A stretch of 39,373 nucleotides of DNA from Candidatus Hydrogenedentota bacterium (GTDB taxonomy: Bacteria > Hydrogenedentota > Hydrogenedentia > Hydrogenedentales > CAILVY01): positions 1 to 39,373 of the forward strand of contig JAKQOG010000259.1 of the NCBI GenBank assembly GCA_029565395.1. The letters are read 5' to 3'. The notes beneath the pieces are model-generated. The model was given only the letters and a program-made list of their open reading frames with translations. It was not told the DNA's origin and searched no databases. The translations under genes and the position numbers were made by a program. Below are positions 17,126 through 25,044 of the stretch, one piece after another; the first letter of the stretch is position 1; each line of letters begins with the position of its first letter.

Positions 17126-17359
17126 ATGAGCATCATGCGGTTTCAGGCAATCATCGAGCAGGATGAAGATGGATATTTTGTAGTGGATGTGCCGGCGCTT
17201 CAAGGATGTCATACACAAGGTAAAACATACGAAGAAGCCATGAGCAATATTCAAGAAGTCGTTTCGATGTGTATCCGTGAAATGAAAGAGGACGGGGTGA
17301 ACATTGAGGCACGCTATCCTGAGATTATTGGTATTAAGACACTTGAAGTGGCTGTATAA
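17126..17359 (+). CDS. hicB: HicB-family antitoxin, short form
   Basis: A 77-residue HicB-like protein with the partial RNase H fold: an MRFQAIIEQDEDGYFVVDVPALQGCHTQG strand pattern, then a helix with EEAMSNIQEVV. The family neutralises HicA by covering its active site. This form lacks a C-terminal helix-turn-helix or ribbon-helix-helix domain, so self-regulation by DNA binding is uncertain. AAAGGAG lies directly upstream of the ATG. hicA follows after 8 bases, the reverse of the common hicA-hicB order. Confidence 0.88.
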   Translation: MSIMRFQAIIEQDEDGYFVVDVPALQGCHTQGKTYEEAMSNIQEVVSMCIREMKEDGVNIEARYPEIIGIKTLEVAV

Positions 17360-17367
17360 GGAGGCGT

Positions 17368-17598
17368 ATGGGGCATAACCTGCCCATTATAACGGCCAAG
17401 GAATTGGTGAGAGTGCTTGAAAGGTTGGGGTTTAGCCACCGGCCTTTAGGAGGCACAAGCCATCGCCGTTATGTGCATCCGGATGGGCGTCGAACCACGG
17501 TGCCTTTTCATGCAGGACATGATATTGGACGTGGACTACTTCGTCAAATTCTAAAAGACATTGACCTGACAGTCGAAGAACTAAATGATTTGCTCTAA
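17368..17598 (+). CDS. hicA: HicA-family mRNA interferase toxin
   Basis: A 76-residue HicA-like protein with a dsRBD-like fold. The catalytic histidine sits in GGTSHRRYVHPDGRRTTVP, and LLRQILKDIDLT matches the conserved C-terminal helix. HicA toxins cleave mRNA and tmRNA when free of HicB. AAGGAG precedes the ATG. The protein is full length and the catalytic His is intact, so the toxin should be active. Confidence 0.9.
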   Translation: MGHNLPIITAKELVRVLERLGFSHRPLGGTSHRRYVHPDGRRTTVPFHAGHDIGRGLLRQILKDIDLTVEELNDLL

Positions 17599-17614
17599 AT
17601 CCGAGTCTTAAACC

Positions 17615-17818
17615 ATGGAATATTTCAATTATGAAAAAGTAGCACAAGAAGCGGGAATATCTGCTGACCAGTTAACTCAGTTGTGCCAAGTGATTGAACA
17701 TGAATTTCCAAATGATCGAATGTTATTTGAGCTACATGTCTTGAGAGCCTGCATGGCGGTTGTACAAGGTGCAGTAACTATCGAAGAAATTCTTCGGGAA
17801 AATGACAACCACTACTAA
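17615..17818 (+). CDS. small hypothetical protein downstream of hicA
   Basis: A 67-residue acidic protein, starting MEYFNYEKVAQEAGIS and containing an EHEFPNDRMLFELHVLRAC core. It has a helical, HTH-like feel but no clear known motif. It begins 16 bases after hicA on the same strand and has no strong ribosome site, so it may be a third member of the toxin-antitoxin transcript or an unrelated small gene. I recall similar small proteins as unnamed families in environmental genomes but cannot name one. Confidence 0.55.
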   Translation: MEYFNYEKVAQEAGISADQLTQLCQVIEHEFPNDRMLFELHVLRACMAVVQGAVTIEEILRENDNHY

Positions 17819-17856
17819 CTGAAGTGAACGGCACGCGTGACTAATATCAGATGGGA

Positions 17857-18819
17857 TTATGATTGCGACAGTGTCTCCTGCGCTTTTTTGATCGCCTGTA
17901 TACCCTGATGCGCCGCGCGGTAGACGTCTTCGATGAGCCAGCCGTCAATCATAATCCAGCCGGTATACCCGCCTTCCCACAATGTTTTTAATGATGCCTG
18001 CATGTCGCAGTGGCCATCCCCACAGGGCAGATGTTTGGAGGTGCCGCCAAAGAGCGTGCCATCCGTATCCGTGAGATGTACGTGACCAATGTACTGCACA
18101 CCGAGTGTCTTAAGCATGTCTTCGGGTTTTCCCTTGCTTCCCGACATTACATCGAAATGGCTGGGATCGTAATTGGTTCTGCACGCGGGATGGTTGACCG
18201 TTGTAAGAATCTCCTGAAGATGTTCCAGCGTGTTGAACAGGAACGGCGGCTCAATTTCAAACGACATATGCATGCCTGCGTCCGCAAGCATTTTGGCGGC
18301 TTCCCGATAACTTTCCGCCAGGCGCTGGATGGCCTCATGCACATCTTTGTTGCCTTCAAGACCGCCTCCGGGCCAATTGCCGATGAATACACAGCCCAAT
18401 TGCTGCGCCAATCGAATCTTGTTGCGGAAATCATTCAGCCAGTCTTTCCGTGCATTGGCATCGGCGGAATAACAGCCGGAACCGCCCGTTTGAAACGTGT
18501 AAATGCGAAGCCCGTATTGATCGTACATTCTTTTTAATGCTGCAATCCTGCCTGTTTCGTCCGGCCCTGGATAGCCACCCATGGGCCAGCCCTCTACCAG
18601 TTCAATTCCATCAAATCCTTCTTTCACGGAAAAATCCAATACCTCCCAGATGGGATACTCTTTCTTATATTGGCCCGCTGAGGACATGAACCCGTTCAAG
18701 CCCACCCCGCATTTCCATTCTGGCTTCTTGGATTGAGCACCGGCAAGGTTGCTCACGCCTATCAATGCCGCACCAAGTGTTATACTGTCCGCCATCCATT
18801 CCCGCCGTGAAATGTTCAT
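17857..18819 (-). CDS. Tat-exported TIM-barrel sugar phosphate isomerase/epimerase-like protein
   Basis: A 320-residue protein of the xylose-isomerase-like TIM barrel superfamily (AP endonuclease family 2 type). The N-terminus reads MNISRREWM followed by a hydrophobic segment and an AGAQ cleavage-like site, which is a twin-arginine type signal. The barrel contains FDGIELVEG, the FEIEPP strand with a metal-ligand Glu, NYDPSHFD and HVHLTD. These fit a divalent-metal site for sugar isomerisation or epimerisation. The substrate is unknown. It is divergent from the large secreted glycosidase-like gene, so it may act in the same carbohydrate breakdown. GGAAGG-type bases precede the ATG. Confidence 0.85.
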   Translation of the reverse strand: MNISRREWMADSITLGAALIGVSNLAGAQSKKPEWKCGVGLNGFMSSAGQYKKEYPIWEVLDFSVKEGFDGIELVEGWPMGGYPGPDETGRIAALKRMYDQYGLRIYTFQTGGSGCYSADANARKDWLNDFRNKIRLAQQLGCVFIGNWPGGGLEGNKDVHEAIQRLAESYREAAKMLADAGMHMSFEIEPPFLFNTLEHLQEILTTVNHPACRTNYDPSHFDVMSGSKGKPEDMLKTLGVQYIGHVHLTDTDGTLFGGTSKHLPCGDGHCDMQASLKTLWEGGYTGWIMIDGWLIEDVYRAAHQGIQAIKKAQETLSQS

Positions 18820-18847
18820 CTTGTTTCCCTTCCGGTTGGTTTTCCCA

Positions 18848-18853
18848 ATTATA
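18848..18853 (-). promoter_or_regulatory. possible -10 box for the TIM-barrel gene
   Basis: A perfect TATAAT on the - strand lies 29 bases upstream of the ATG. No convincing -35 is found at 16-18 bases, so another factor or an activator would be needed. Suggestive only. Confidence 0.3.
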
Positions 18854-18883
18854 CAGCATCAAAAGGTAGAATCAGCATTCTGT

Positions 18884-18912
18884 TTGTCTCCGGTAAGGAG
18901 TTCGGATACACT
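18884..18912 (+). promoter_or_regulatory. possible promoter for the secreted glycosidase-like gene
   Basis: TTGTCT (18884-18889) and TACACT (18907-18912) are 17 bases apart, each matching four of six consensus positions. It lies about 55 bases before the ATG at 18968 and is divergent from the TIM-barrel gene. Confidence 0.3.
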
Positions 18913-18967
18913 AATTTCTTATCCTCAAGCTTGGGCAATGGCGTTGAACAGGAAGGGAGAATGTGTC

Positions 18968-21900
18968 ATGCGAAGCTTTCGGTTTCGTTATGTATGTCTG
19001 AACATAATGTATGTTCTGCTTATTGCGATAACAGGAATGGCGGCCAACACGAGTTTTGGGAGTGTGGATATGGATTTTGCGGCTATGGATATCGCCCCGT
19101 TCGCCTTGCCGAATACCCCTGCCAATGAAGTGTGGTTTGAAGAACCGCGCGACATTGCACGAGTCATGGTGGAATTCAAAACAACAGTGCCAAAGAACCT
19201 GGGCGTGTCCTATCTCCATAAAACATGGCCGGAAACGTTTGTGGAGCAGCATGAGGAAAATGAAACGGTTGCCCGATTTGGCTGGGTGCACCGTGACGAC
19301 TGGTTCAATACGGAATGGCAAAAGGCGGCGGTGATCGTTGAACCAGAGGGAGACCGCCGTGTTTGGATCAGTTTTGAGGGTATTTCCAAGGAATTTGAGG
19401 AGGAAAAAGACAACGACGTAACTTTCCGGCGCACGTTGGGCCTTCGTGTGGACGCCGAACCGGATGCGATTCACAAGATAGCCGTGTATACGGCCTCCCA
19501 AACCGCACAAACCACCCTTCGAGTAGAATTGGATACCGGAAAAGAAACAAACACCACCACCCTTCGCCTGGAGGGATATAATTGCTTGGTGGATACTATC
19601 ACGGCGCTAAAGGGGCTTTCAGTGAAAGAAGACACCCTGCAACTTGATGGCCCTGCTCCAAGGAGTTTCCTGGTAACGCTTCAATCCATGATTCCCGCCC
19701 ATGATTACTGCAATGATGATGGGTTGTTGACCTTTTTCCTGGATGACGACGCCTTCACCATTTCCCTCTCCAGCCTGGAAAAAGAAGGGCCCATCTGGTT
19801 TGAGGATCGCGGCGTGTATATCACTCAAAAAGACGATCTTACTGCCTTTCAAGAGTATGTGGACCACAACAAGGATGCCAAAACCATCGCACAACGCGTG
19901 CTGGAACGCGATGAGCAGACGCTGGCAGGCGCCATGAAAGGTCAGCCCCGCGCACATGAGGTAAGCTATAACCTGGCATGTGCCCATGCACGTCAGCGGT
20001 TTTGGCTTGAGGCCAATGGAGACCTGTTGCTGCTGAAACGCAATGTCACATGGGTGCCCGGAAAAGACACGGACCGGTTTAAGTCCAAAGAGAATGCCCG
20101 AATATTTTTTGGCCTCGAAAATTGGCCGGCCATCGCGCGATTCCCCGATCCGGAACCCGTGCTGGCGTATACCATCCAAGCGCGCCGTGAAGGAATTACC
20201 GTCGAACAACACTCTTTTGCCGTCCCTCTCATGACCCCGATGTGCGGAGGCACATGGGCAGGCGATGACACCATGGTAGCCATGGTGCGGCTTCGCTTTA
20301 AGAACGATGGACCGGAAACCAACTCGGTCCATTTCCCCATTCAATATTCACAAGATTCCGGCAAAGTTTCCCACCGGCTGGATTCAAGAAACGAGTTCAT
20401 AGTGCCCAAAAGCCCCAAGGACGCATTAGTGCTGAAAGATAGCCGGGTGCTGAGCAAATTCAAGAAAAAGGGTGTGATGCGTTGGAAATTTCAGACCGCC
20501 ATGAACATTTCAGCAGAAGACCGGAGTGTCGTGTTAAGCCAGGATCTAAAACCGGGCGAATCCTGTGAAGCCGTCCTCAAGATCCCCTTTGTGGCCATCA
20601 ATCCCTTCGATGAAGCAGAAGCATTAGACGCATTGGATTTCGATGCCTGTCACAAAGACCTTACGGAATACTGGCGCGGAATCGGAAAACAAGGGACACA
20701 GCTAACCGTTCCGGAAACACCCCTGGCAGCGCTCTATACTTCGCACCTGACCCATGTGCTGATCACCGACTTTCTCATGCCCGGCGGAAGCGGGTTGATT
20801 AACACGTCCGTGGGCACGTCCACCTACGGCAACTTCACCAATGAATCGTGCATGATCGTGCATGAACTGGACCAGCGCGGCATGCATGAAGAGGCCCGGA
20901 AACGCATCGAACTTTGGGTGAAATACCAGGGCTCGGAACCCCAGCCCGGCAACTTCACCGACTACGACGGTATGTATTATGGCGCGGGGGGCTTCGAGCA
21001 GGGCTCCTATAACCAGCATCACGGCTGGGCCTTGTGGGTGTTGTGCGAACACTATCTCTTCACCCGCGACGATGCATGGTTCGCCAGCGTGGTGGATTCC
21101 GCCATTAAGGGCGCCGACTGGGTATTCCGCCAACGTAAAACCACCATGACCAGCCTTCCGCACTCACGGGGATGGGAATATGGATTCCTCCCGGCGGGCA
21201 GTCTGGAAGACGTCACGGACTTCTATTATTGGCTCTCCACGAATGCGCTGACCTGGCGCGCCACGGACGCCACGGCCCAAGCCCTGGAAGCCGCCAAACA
21301 TCCCGACGCCGCGCGGGTTCGCCAGGAGGCCGATGCCTATCGTGCCGACCTGATAAAAGGGTTTGAAACCATGCGGCAACGATCCCCCATCATGCGCCTG
21401 CGCGATGGGCGGTGGATCCCTAATTATCCCAGCCGCCTGTATTGGCGCGGACGCGAAGTCGGCTGGATTCGTGAAGTGCTGGAAGGTTCGGTGTATCTGT
21501 TGATTTCCGGTTTGTACGATGCGAATACGAAACAAGGCGGCTGGATTCTGGATGACTTCCAGGACAACCGCTATATGTCGCCCCCCTTCGGATACCGTAT
21601 CGCCGAATTCGAACATGAATGGTATGACCGCGGCGGACTCTCCATCCAGCCCAATCTCCTGGCGGGATTATTGCCTTACATCGACCGCGACGAAATCGAA
21701 CTCTACCTCTGGATGTTCTACAACGATTGGGCCGCCTGCTACCGCCCCGAAATCAACGCCATGGTGGAACATCCCATGCCCGTCCTCGGATATTCCAACC
21801 AGGCCCACTTCAAAACCAGCGATGAATCCAATGCCGTCTCCTGGTTGCGCTACATGCTCGTCTACGAGCGCGGCGATTTCCTGCATTTTGGACGCGCCGT

Positions 21901-22198
21901 CCCGCGCGCATGGTTCAAGCAAAACCGTCCATTTGGAGCGCTCAATGCCGCCACCCACTTCGGCTCGGCAGGAATACGATATGAAACAAATCCCGATAAA
22001 AAACGCGTGATTGCTACAGTTACTTTTGAACAGAAAGTGGCTCCCGGCAAAATGCTCGTGCGTTTCCGCCTGCCGGAAGGCGACAAAATCCATAAAGCAC
22101 GTGTGGACGGCGCGCCCGCCACCATCGCCGATGCCGACAAGGGCGACGTGGACATCACGGGGAAATCCGGAACCATCCGCATCGAGGTGGAATACTGA
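18968..22198 (+). CDS. large secreted six-hairpin glycosidase-like protein
   Basis: A 1076-residue exported protein. The ATG at 18968 is chosen because AAGGGAGA lies just upstream and the protein then opens with a basic MRSFRFRY and a hydrophobic signal peptide (about 9-26); longer readings run into the divergent gene. The first 570 residues look like beta-rich accessory domains. About 578-995 have the paired-helix pattern of six-hairpin (alpha/alpha)6 glycosidases, with aromatic/acidic segments such as NFTDYDGMYYGAGGF, GSYNQHHGWALWV and SRGWEYGFLP. A short beta domain closes the protein. It probably binds or cleaves a polysaccharide outside the cytoplasm. The CAZy family, and whether it is catalytic, cannot be told by eye. 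Confidence 0.75.
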   Translation: MRSFRFRYVCLNIMYVLLIAITGMAANTSFGSVDMDFAAMDIAPFALPNTPANEVWFEEPRDIARVMVEFKTTVPKNLGVSYLHKTWPETFVEQHEENETVARFGWVHRDDWFNTEWQKAAVIVEPEGDRRVWISFEGISKEFEEEKDNDVTFRRTLGLRVDAEPDAIHKIAVYTASQTAQTTLRVELDTGKETNTTTLRLEGYNCLVDTITALKGLSVKEDTLQLDGPAPRSFLVTLQSMIPAHDYCNDDGLLTFFLDDDAFTISLSSLEKEGPIWFEDRGVYITQKDDLTAFQEYVDHNKDAKTIAQRVLERDEQTLAGAMKGQPRAHEVSYNLACAHARQRFWLEANGDLLLLKRNVTWVPGKDTDRFKSKENARIFFGLENWPAIARFPDPEPVLAYTIQARREGITVEQHSFAVPLMTPMCGGTWAGDDTMVAMVRLRFKNDGPETNSVHFPIQYSQDSGKVSHRLDSRNEFIVPKSPKDALVLKDSRVLSKFKKKGVMRWKFQTAMNISAEDRSVVLSQDLKPGESCEAVLKIPFVAINPFDEAEALDALDFDACHKDLTEYWRGIGKQGTQLTVPETPLAALYTSHLTHVLITDFLMPGGSGLINTSVGTSTYGNFTNESCMIVHELDQRGMHEEARKRIELWVKYQGSEPQPGNFTDYDGMYYGAGGFEQGSYNQHHGWALWVLCEHYLFTRDDAWFASVVDSAIKGADWVFRQRKTTMTSLPHSRGWEYGFLPAGSLEDVTDFYYWLSTNALTWRATDATAQALEAAKHPDAARVRQEADAYRADLIKGFETMRQRSPIMRLRDGRWIPNYPSRLYWRGREVGWIREVLEGSVYLLISGLYDANTKQGGWILDDFQDNRYMSPPFGYRIAEFEHEWYDRGGLSIQPNLLAGLLPYIDRDEIELYLWMFYNDWAACYRPEINAMVEHPMPVLGYSNQAHFKTSDESNAVSWLRYMLVYERGDFLHFGRAVPRAWFKQNRPFGALNAATHFGSAGIRYETNPDKKRVIATVTFEQKVAPGKMLVRFRLPEGDKIHKARVDGAPATIADADKGDVDITGKSGTIRIEVEY

Positions 22199-22248
22199 AA
22201 AGCAACGTCTTTCTTTGTGAAGTGTTGAAATCTTACACGATTGGCGAC

Positions 22249-22275
22249 CTTGCGTATTTCGTAATAGCAAGTTTT
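22249..22275 (+). terminator. intrinsic terminator after the secreted glycosidase-like gene
   Basis: CTTGC (22249-22253) and TATT (22255-22258) pair with AATA (22263-22266) and GCAAG (22267-22271) around a four-base loop, with one bulged G. TTTT follows at 22272-22275. It sits about 50 bases after the stop of the + strand gene, which is convergent with the next gene. Confidence 0.55.
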
Positions 22276-22310
22276 AGTAAAACTATGGAGAAAATAGGGG
22301 TAGAGTTGAT

Positions 22311-22829
22311 TTACAAAACTTGTAAACCGCTGGGGCCTTCCATTTGAACGTCTTTAAACTCATCCTTATTATCATTAGAGGGTTTAGCAGGTTTTATCCC
22401 AGAATTTTCTGGAATTGCGGCAGGCTGAACAGGTGTCGCCGCCGGCGGCGCTTCTTCAACCTTTTCCACCAGTATTGTGGCTTCATTCTTGAAGAGTTTT
22501 CCCGTTATCCTTACCTTTTTCCCCGAAAATCCATTACCCGTCATAGCGGGTTCCGCTGCTCTGGTCGGCAGATAATGGATCGCCTTTCCGCGTAAATCAG
22601 ACATGGGTTTGCCATCCGTAGTCTTCGCTTCATCAACTTTCAATACATTGACCACGCTATAAGCGGCGCTCGCATTGGCCGCCTCATTGGGCGCCAATGT
22701 CTGCAACAGATTCACATTGTCGCCAACGAGAACCACGGGCAACCCTATTGGTTGGGCGTATACGGTGCCGGCTCCAAATCCCACGGCCGTCACCAATACA
22801 ATAATCGCGCCAAATAGCATTCGTTTCAT
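22311..22829 (-). CDS. small exported OB-fold-like protein, paralogue B
   Basis: A 172-residue secreted protein of unknown function. The ATG at 22829 follows AGGAGG with good spacing. The first 25 residues form a signal peptide ending VYAQ. The core (about 28-125) includes DGKPMSDLRGKAIHYLP and GKKVRITGKLFKNEATILVEKVEE; the latter looks like the beta strands of an OB-type fold. A Pro/Ala linker and a GLQVL C-terminus follow. Nearly the whole core matches the next gene upstream, so the two are a tandem duplication. This copy lacks the mature-protein cysteine seen in its paralogue. Confidence 0.75.
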   Translation of the reverse strand: MKRMLFGAIIVLVTAVGFGAGTVYAQPIGLPVVLVGDNVNLLQTLAPNEAANASAAYSVVNVLKVDEAKTTDGKPMSDLRGKAIHYLPTRAAEPAMTGNGFSGKKVRITGKLFKNEATILVEKVEEAPPAATPVQPAAIPENSGIKPAKPSNDNKDEFKDVQMEGPSGLQVL

Positions 22830-22977
22830 GATATTCCCTCCTGTTTGCGGTCTCGTGACCCGTTCCCTTTCTTTACGCCAGTACACATGGACGTACTCAC
22901 CCTATGAGTAATAACTCATCTGTCTTAAATGACTATGCGCTCAAAAACCTGGTTTCATCGCATCTAAAAAACAACTG

Positions 22978-23010
22978 TGGCGGAAGCGTCTTTTTTAAAC
23001 GCCTCCGCCA
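22978..23010 (-). terminator. strong intrinsic terminator between the two paralogues
   Basis: TGGCGGA-A-GCGT (22978-22989) is complementary to ACGC-C-TCCGCCA (22999-23010), an 11-bp stem with one mismatch and a nine-base loop. On the - strand it is followed after six bases by TTTTTT (complement of 22966-22971). It lies 28 bases after the stop of the upstream paralogue, so the two copies can be transcribed separately. Confidence 0.75.
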
Positions 23011-23038
23011 TGAAATAAATGCTAATGACAAAGCCGGT

Positions 23039-23581
23039 TTACAGCACCTGCAAACCGCTCTTGCTCTTCACGGGGATATCGTCAAAATCACCGCCTTTTT
23101 TACCGCCTGCCGGGGCCGCAGGTTGCGCGCCGGGTTGAGCGGGAGCTGCCGCAGGTTGACCAGCCGCCGGAGCCGCCGCCGGGGCGCCGCCCGCAGCCGC
23201 CGCCTCTTCAACGGCTTCCACCAGTATGGTGGCTTCATTCTTGTAAAGCTTGCCGGTTACCTTCACTTTCTTGCCCGCGAACCCATCGCCCAGCATAACC
23301 GGCTCCGCTGCTTTCGTCGGCAAATAATGAATCGCTTTCCCTTTCAGATCGGACATGGGCTTGCCATCCGCCGTCTTCGCTTCAGTGACTTTCAATACAT
23401 TAACAGCGCCACAGGTTGCACTCGCATTGGCCGCTTCGCTGGGCGCCAAAGTCTTCACCAAATCCACGTTATCCCCGACAAGCGCCACCGGGATGCCGGT
23501 CGATTGAGCGCACGCCGTGCCGATTCCAAATCCCAAGAACATCGCCACCGCAACCAACGCCGTAATAGCCACTTTCTTCAT
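23039..23581 (-). CDS. small exported OB-fold-like protein, paralogue A
   Basis: A 180-residue secreted protein, closely related to the downstream gene. A signal peptide (about 1-25, ending ACAQ) is followed by the conserved core, with DGKPMSDLKGKAIHYLP and GKKVKVTGKLYKNEATILVE, then a long Ala/Pro/Gly linker (about 128-162), KKGGDFDDIPVKS and GLQVL at the end. One cysteine occurs in the mature core. AAAGGAAG lies upstream of the ATG. The protein probably works in the periplasm or outside, perhaps binding a ligand or nucleic acid through the OB-like fold; this is inference. A -10/-35 pair lies about 80 bases upstream. Confidence 0.78.
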   Translation of the reverse strand: MKKVAITALVAVAMFLGFGIGTACAQSTGIPVALVGDNVDLVKTLAPSEAANASATCGAVNVLKVTEAKTADGKPMSDLKGKAIHYLPTKAAEPVMLGDGFAGKKVKVTGKLYKNEATILVEAVEEAAAAGGAPAAAPAAGQPAAAPAQPGAQPAAPAGGKKGGDFDDIPVKSKSGLQVL

Positions 23582-23896
23582 GTCCTAGCTTCCTTTCGTA
23601 GTTTTTTGCCGCAACACATATGCTTCCCCCTCGTCATTACTGCGATTGGGGAAGATATTCAATTATACATCCTTACGGGTTCCCTTTCCAAATGGAGACC
23701 CGTTCATTAGACTGTCCAACCAAGATTTCGGTGACACAATTCGTCAAATTTTCATTTCCAAGAAAATAGACGATGCCCCATCAAATATATTCATCAAGAA
23801 AATACAGGGACTATACAAAACGAATCACGCGCTTCGTATGACGAAACAATCTGTTCCGCCTTTTTCACATTCCATGGACAGGCGCGGCATGTCCTT
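23582..23896. other. intergenic stretch between deacetylase-like gene and paralogue A
   Basis: A 315-base non-coding stretch. It holds the promoter of the downstream paralogue (23662-23690) near one end. No RNA gene, repeat or strong terminator for the upstream deacetylase-like gene was found; short open frames here have no ribosome sites and no recognisable products. Confidence 0.5.
23662..23690 (-). promoter_or_regulatory. sigma70-type promoter for paralogue A
   Basis: On the - strand TGGAAA (complement of 23685-23690) and a perfect TATAAT (complement of 23662-23667) are 17 bases apart. The 5' leader would be about 75 bases. Confidence 0.5.
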
Positions 23897-24820
23897 CTAG
23901 CGGGCCGTATCTTCTTGCAGCGCCTTAAAATGCGCCACGGCACACATCCCCAGGGCTTCAGGGTGATACCCCCCCTCCAGAAGCGAAACAATCTTTCCGT
24001 CCGCCACCGGCTTCACCATGCGCGTCATTTCAACGTAGTGCTCCGCCTCCAGCGACTGGCTCCCGAGATAATCCAGCCGGTGTGCGTCAAATCCGCAGGA
24101 TAATAATAGAAATTCGGGATCAAACCGCTGTAATTCAGGGATAAACACCTTCTCTATCGCATTGAGCCATTCTTCCGGCCTCGCGCCCGGCCGCACCTGT
24201 ATATTCAAGTTGCGATTGTTTTTGCCCCGTTCATCCGGAAAACCCGTGCCAGGATAATGCGGATGCTGATGAACACTCATGTAATAAACAGAGTCATCTT
24301 CATAAAACGCATGCTGGGTGCCGTTCCCATGATGGATATCCCAATCCAGGATCGCCACCTTTTTCAATCCGGCCTCTTTTTGCAGCCACCGCGCCGCAAT
24401 GGCCACATTGTTGAACAAACAAAAACCCCGGGCATGAGTGGCCTCCGCATGATGCCCCGGCGGACGCATCGCCCAGAACACATTATCGTAACGCTTTTCC
24501 AATACCGCCTTGCACGATGCAATAGCCCCTCCCGCCGCCAGCAGCGCCGCCATCCATGATCCCTGACTCATGTTGGTATCCAAATCCGAATACGCCAAAT
24601 GATGCGCGCACGTCTGACGGATCGTTTCAATATGATCCTCCGTGTGGATATACAATAACTGTTCCCGGGAAGCAGGCTCCGTTTCAATAATTTCCGGATT
24701 CAGCCCCGCCTTGTCAAACGCCTGCAAAACCGCCACCAGCCGCTGCGGCGCCTCCGGATGCATCGGTCCCGTGTCGTGCTGCAACCCCTCTTGACGGAAG
24801 AAAAAACCCGTTCTGGCCAT
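23897..24820 (-). CDS. histone-deacetylase-fold amidohydrolase (AcuC/acetylpolyamine hydrolase type)
   Basis: A 307-residue zinc hydrolase of the arginase/deacetylase fold. The active site is complete: RPPGHHA (H123, H124), DWDIHHGNG with zinc ligands D161 and H163, GFDAH with D245, and the transition-state tyrosine Y285 in LEGGY. Bacterial members deacetylate acetylated polyamines or acetyl-lysine proteins such as acetyl-CoA synthetase; the substrate cannot be told here. GAGG precedes the ATG. It stands between the arsenic operon and the exported paralogues and has its own promoter-like sequence, so it is probably a single-gene unit. Confidence 0.93.
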   Translation of the reverse strand: MARTGFFFRQEGLQHDTGPMHPEAPQRLVAVLQAFDKAGLNPEIIETEPASREQLLYIHTEDHIETIRQTCAHHLAYSDLDTNMSQGSWMAALLAAGGAIASCKAVLEKRYDNVFWAMRPPGHHAEATHARGFCLFNNVAIAARWLQKEAGLKKVAILDWDIHHGNGTQHAFYEDDSVYYMSVHQHPHYPGTGFPDERGKNNRNLNIQVRPGARPEEWLNAIEKVFIPELQRFDPEFLLLSCGFDAHRLDYLGSQSLEAEHYVEMTRMVKPVADGKIVSLLEGGYHPEALGMCAVAHFKALQEDTAR

Positions 24821-24851
24821 ACTTCTGCCTCGTGTTTAGATCTATACGCAC

Positions 24852-24880
24852 ATTCTACCGCGCCCCAGCCGGTTTTTCAA
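24852..24880 (-). promoter_or_regulatory. sigma70-type promoter for the deacetylase-like gene
   Basis: On the - strand TTGAAA (complement of 24875-24880) and TAGAAT (complement of 24852-24857) are exactly 17 bases apart; each matches five of six consensus positions. The leader to the ATG at 24820 is about 25 bases. The rest of 24,881-25,044 shows nothing, including no clear terminator for the arsenic operon. Confidence 0.6.
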
Positions 24881-25044
24881 TTTTGCCATAGTCTCCTTGT
24901 CTCATCTAGCATGGTCGTTCCAAAAAGCTGCCTCCTTTTCTACATGTATCATAGGTCTTGTGAGTCCTTTAAGTCTTATCTCTTTCTCTATTCCGTAATG
25001 CTTCCCCTGGTCTCCAGAAAGCCATCTGCGGCCCAAAAGAAAAT

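Noticed and set aside
22904..23710. A 268-codon + strand frame opposite paralogue A
   Set aside because: The - strand gene has a signal peptide, ribosome site, promoter and a paralogue; the + frame is very Arg-rich with no recognisable features.
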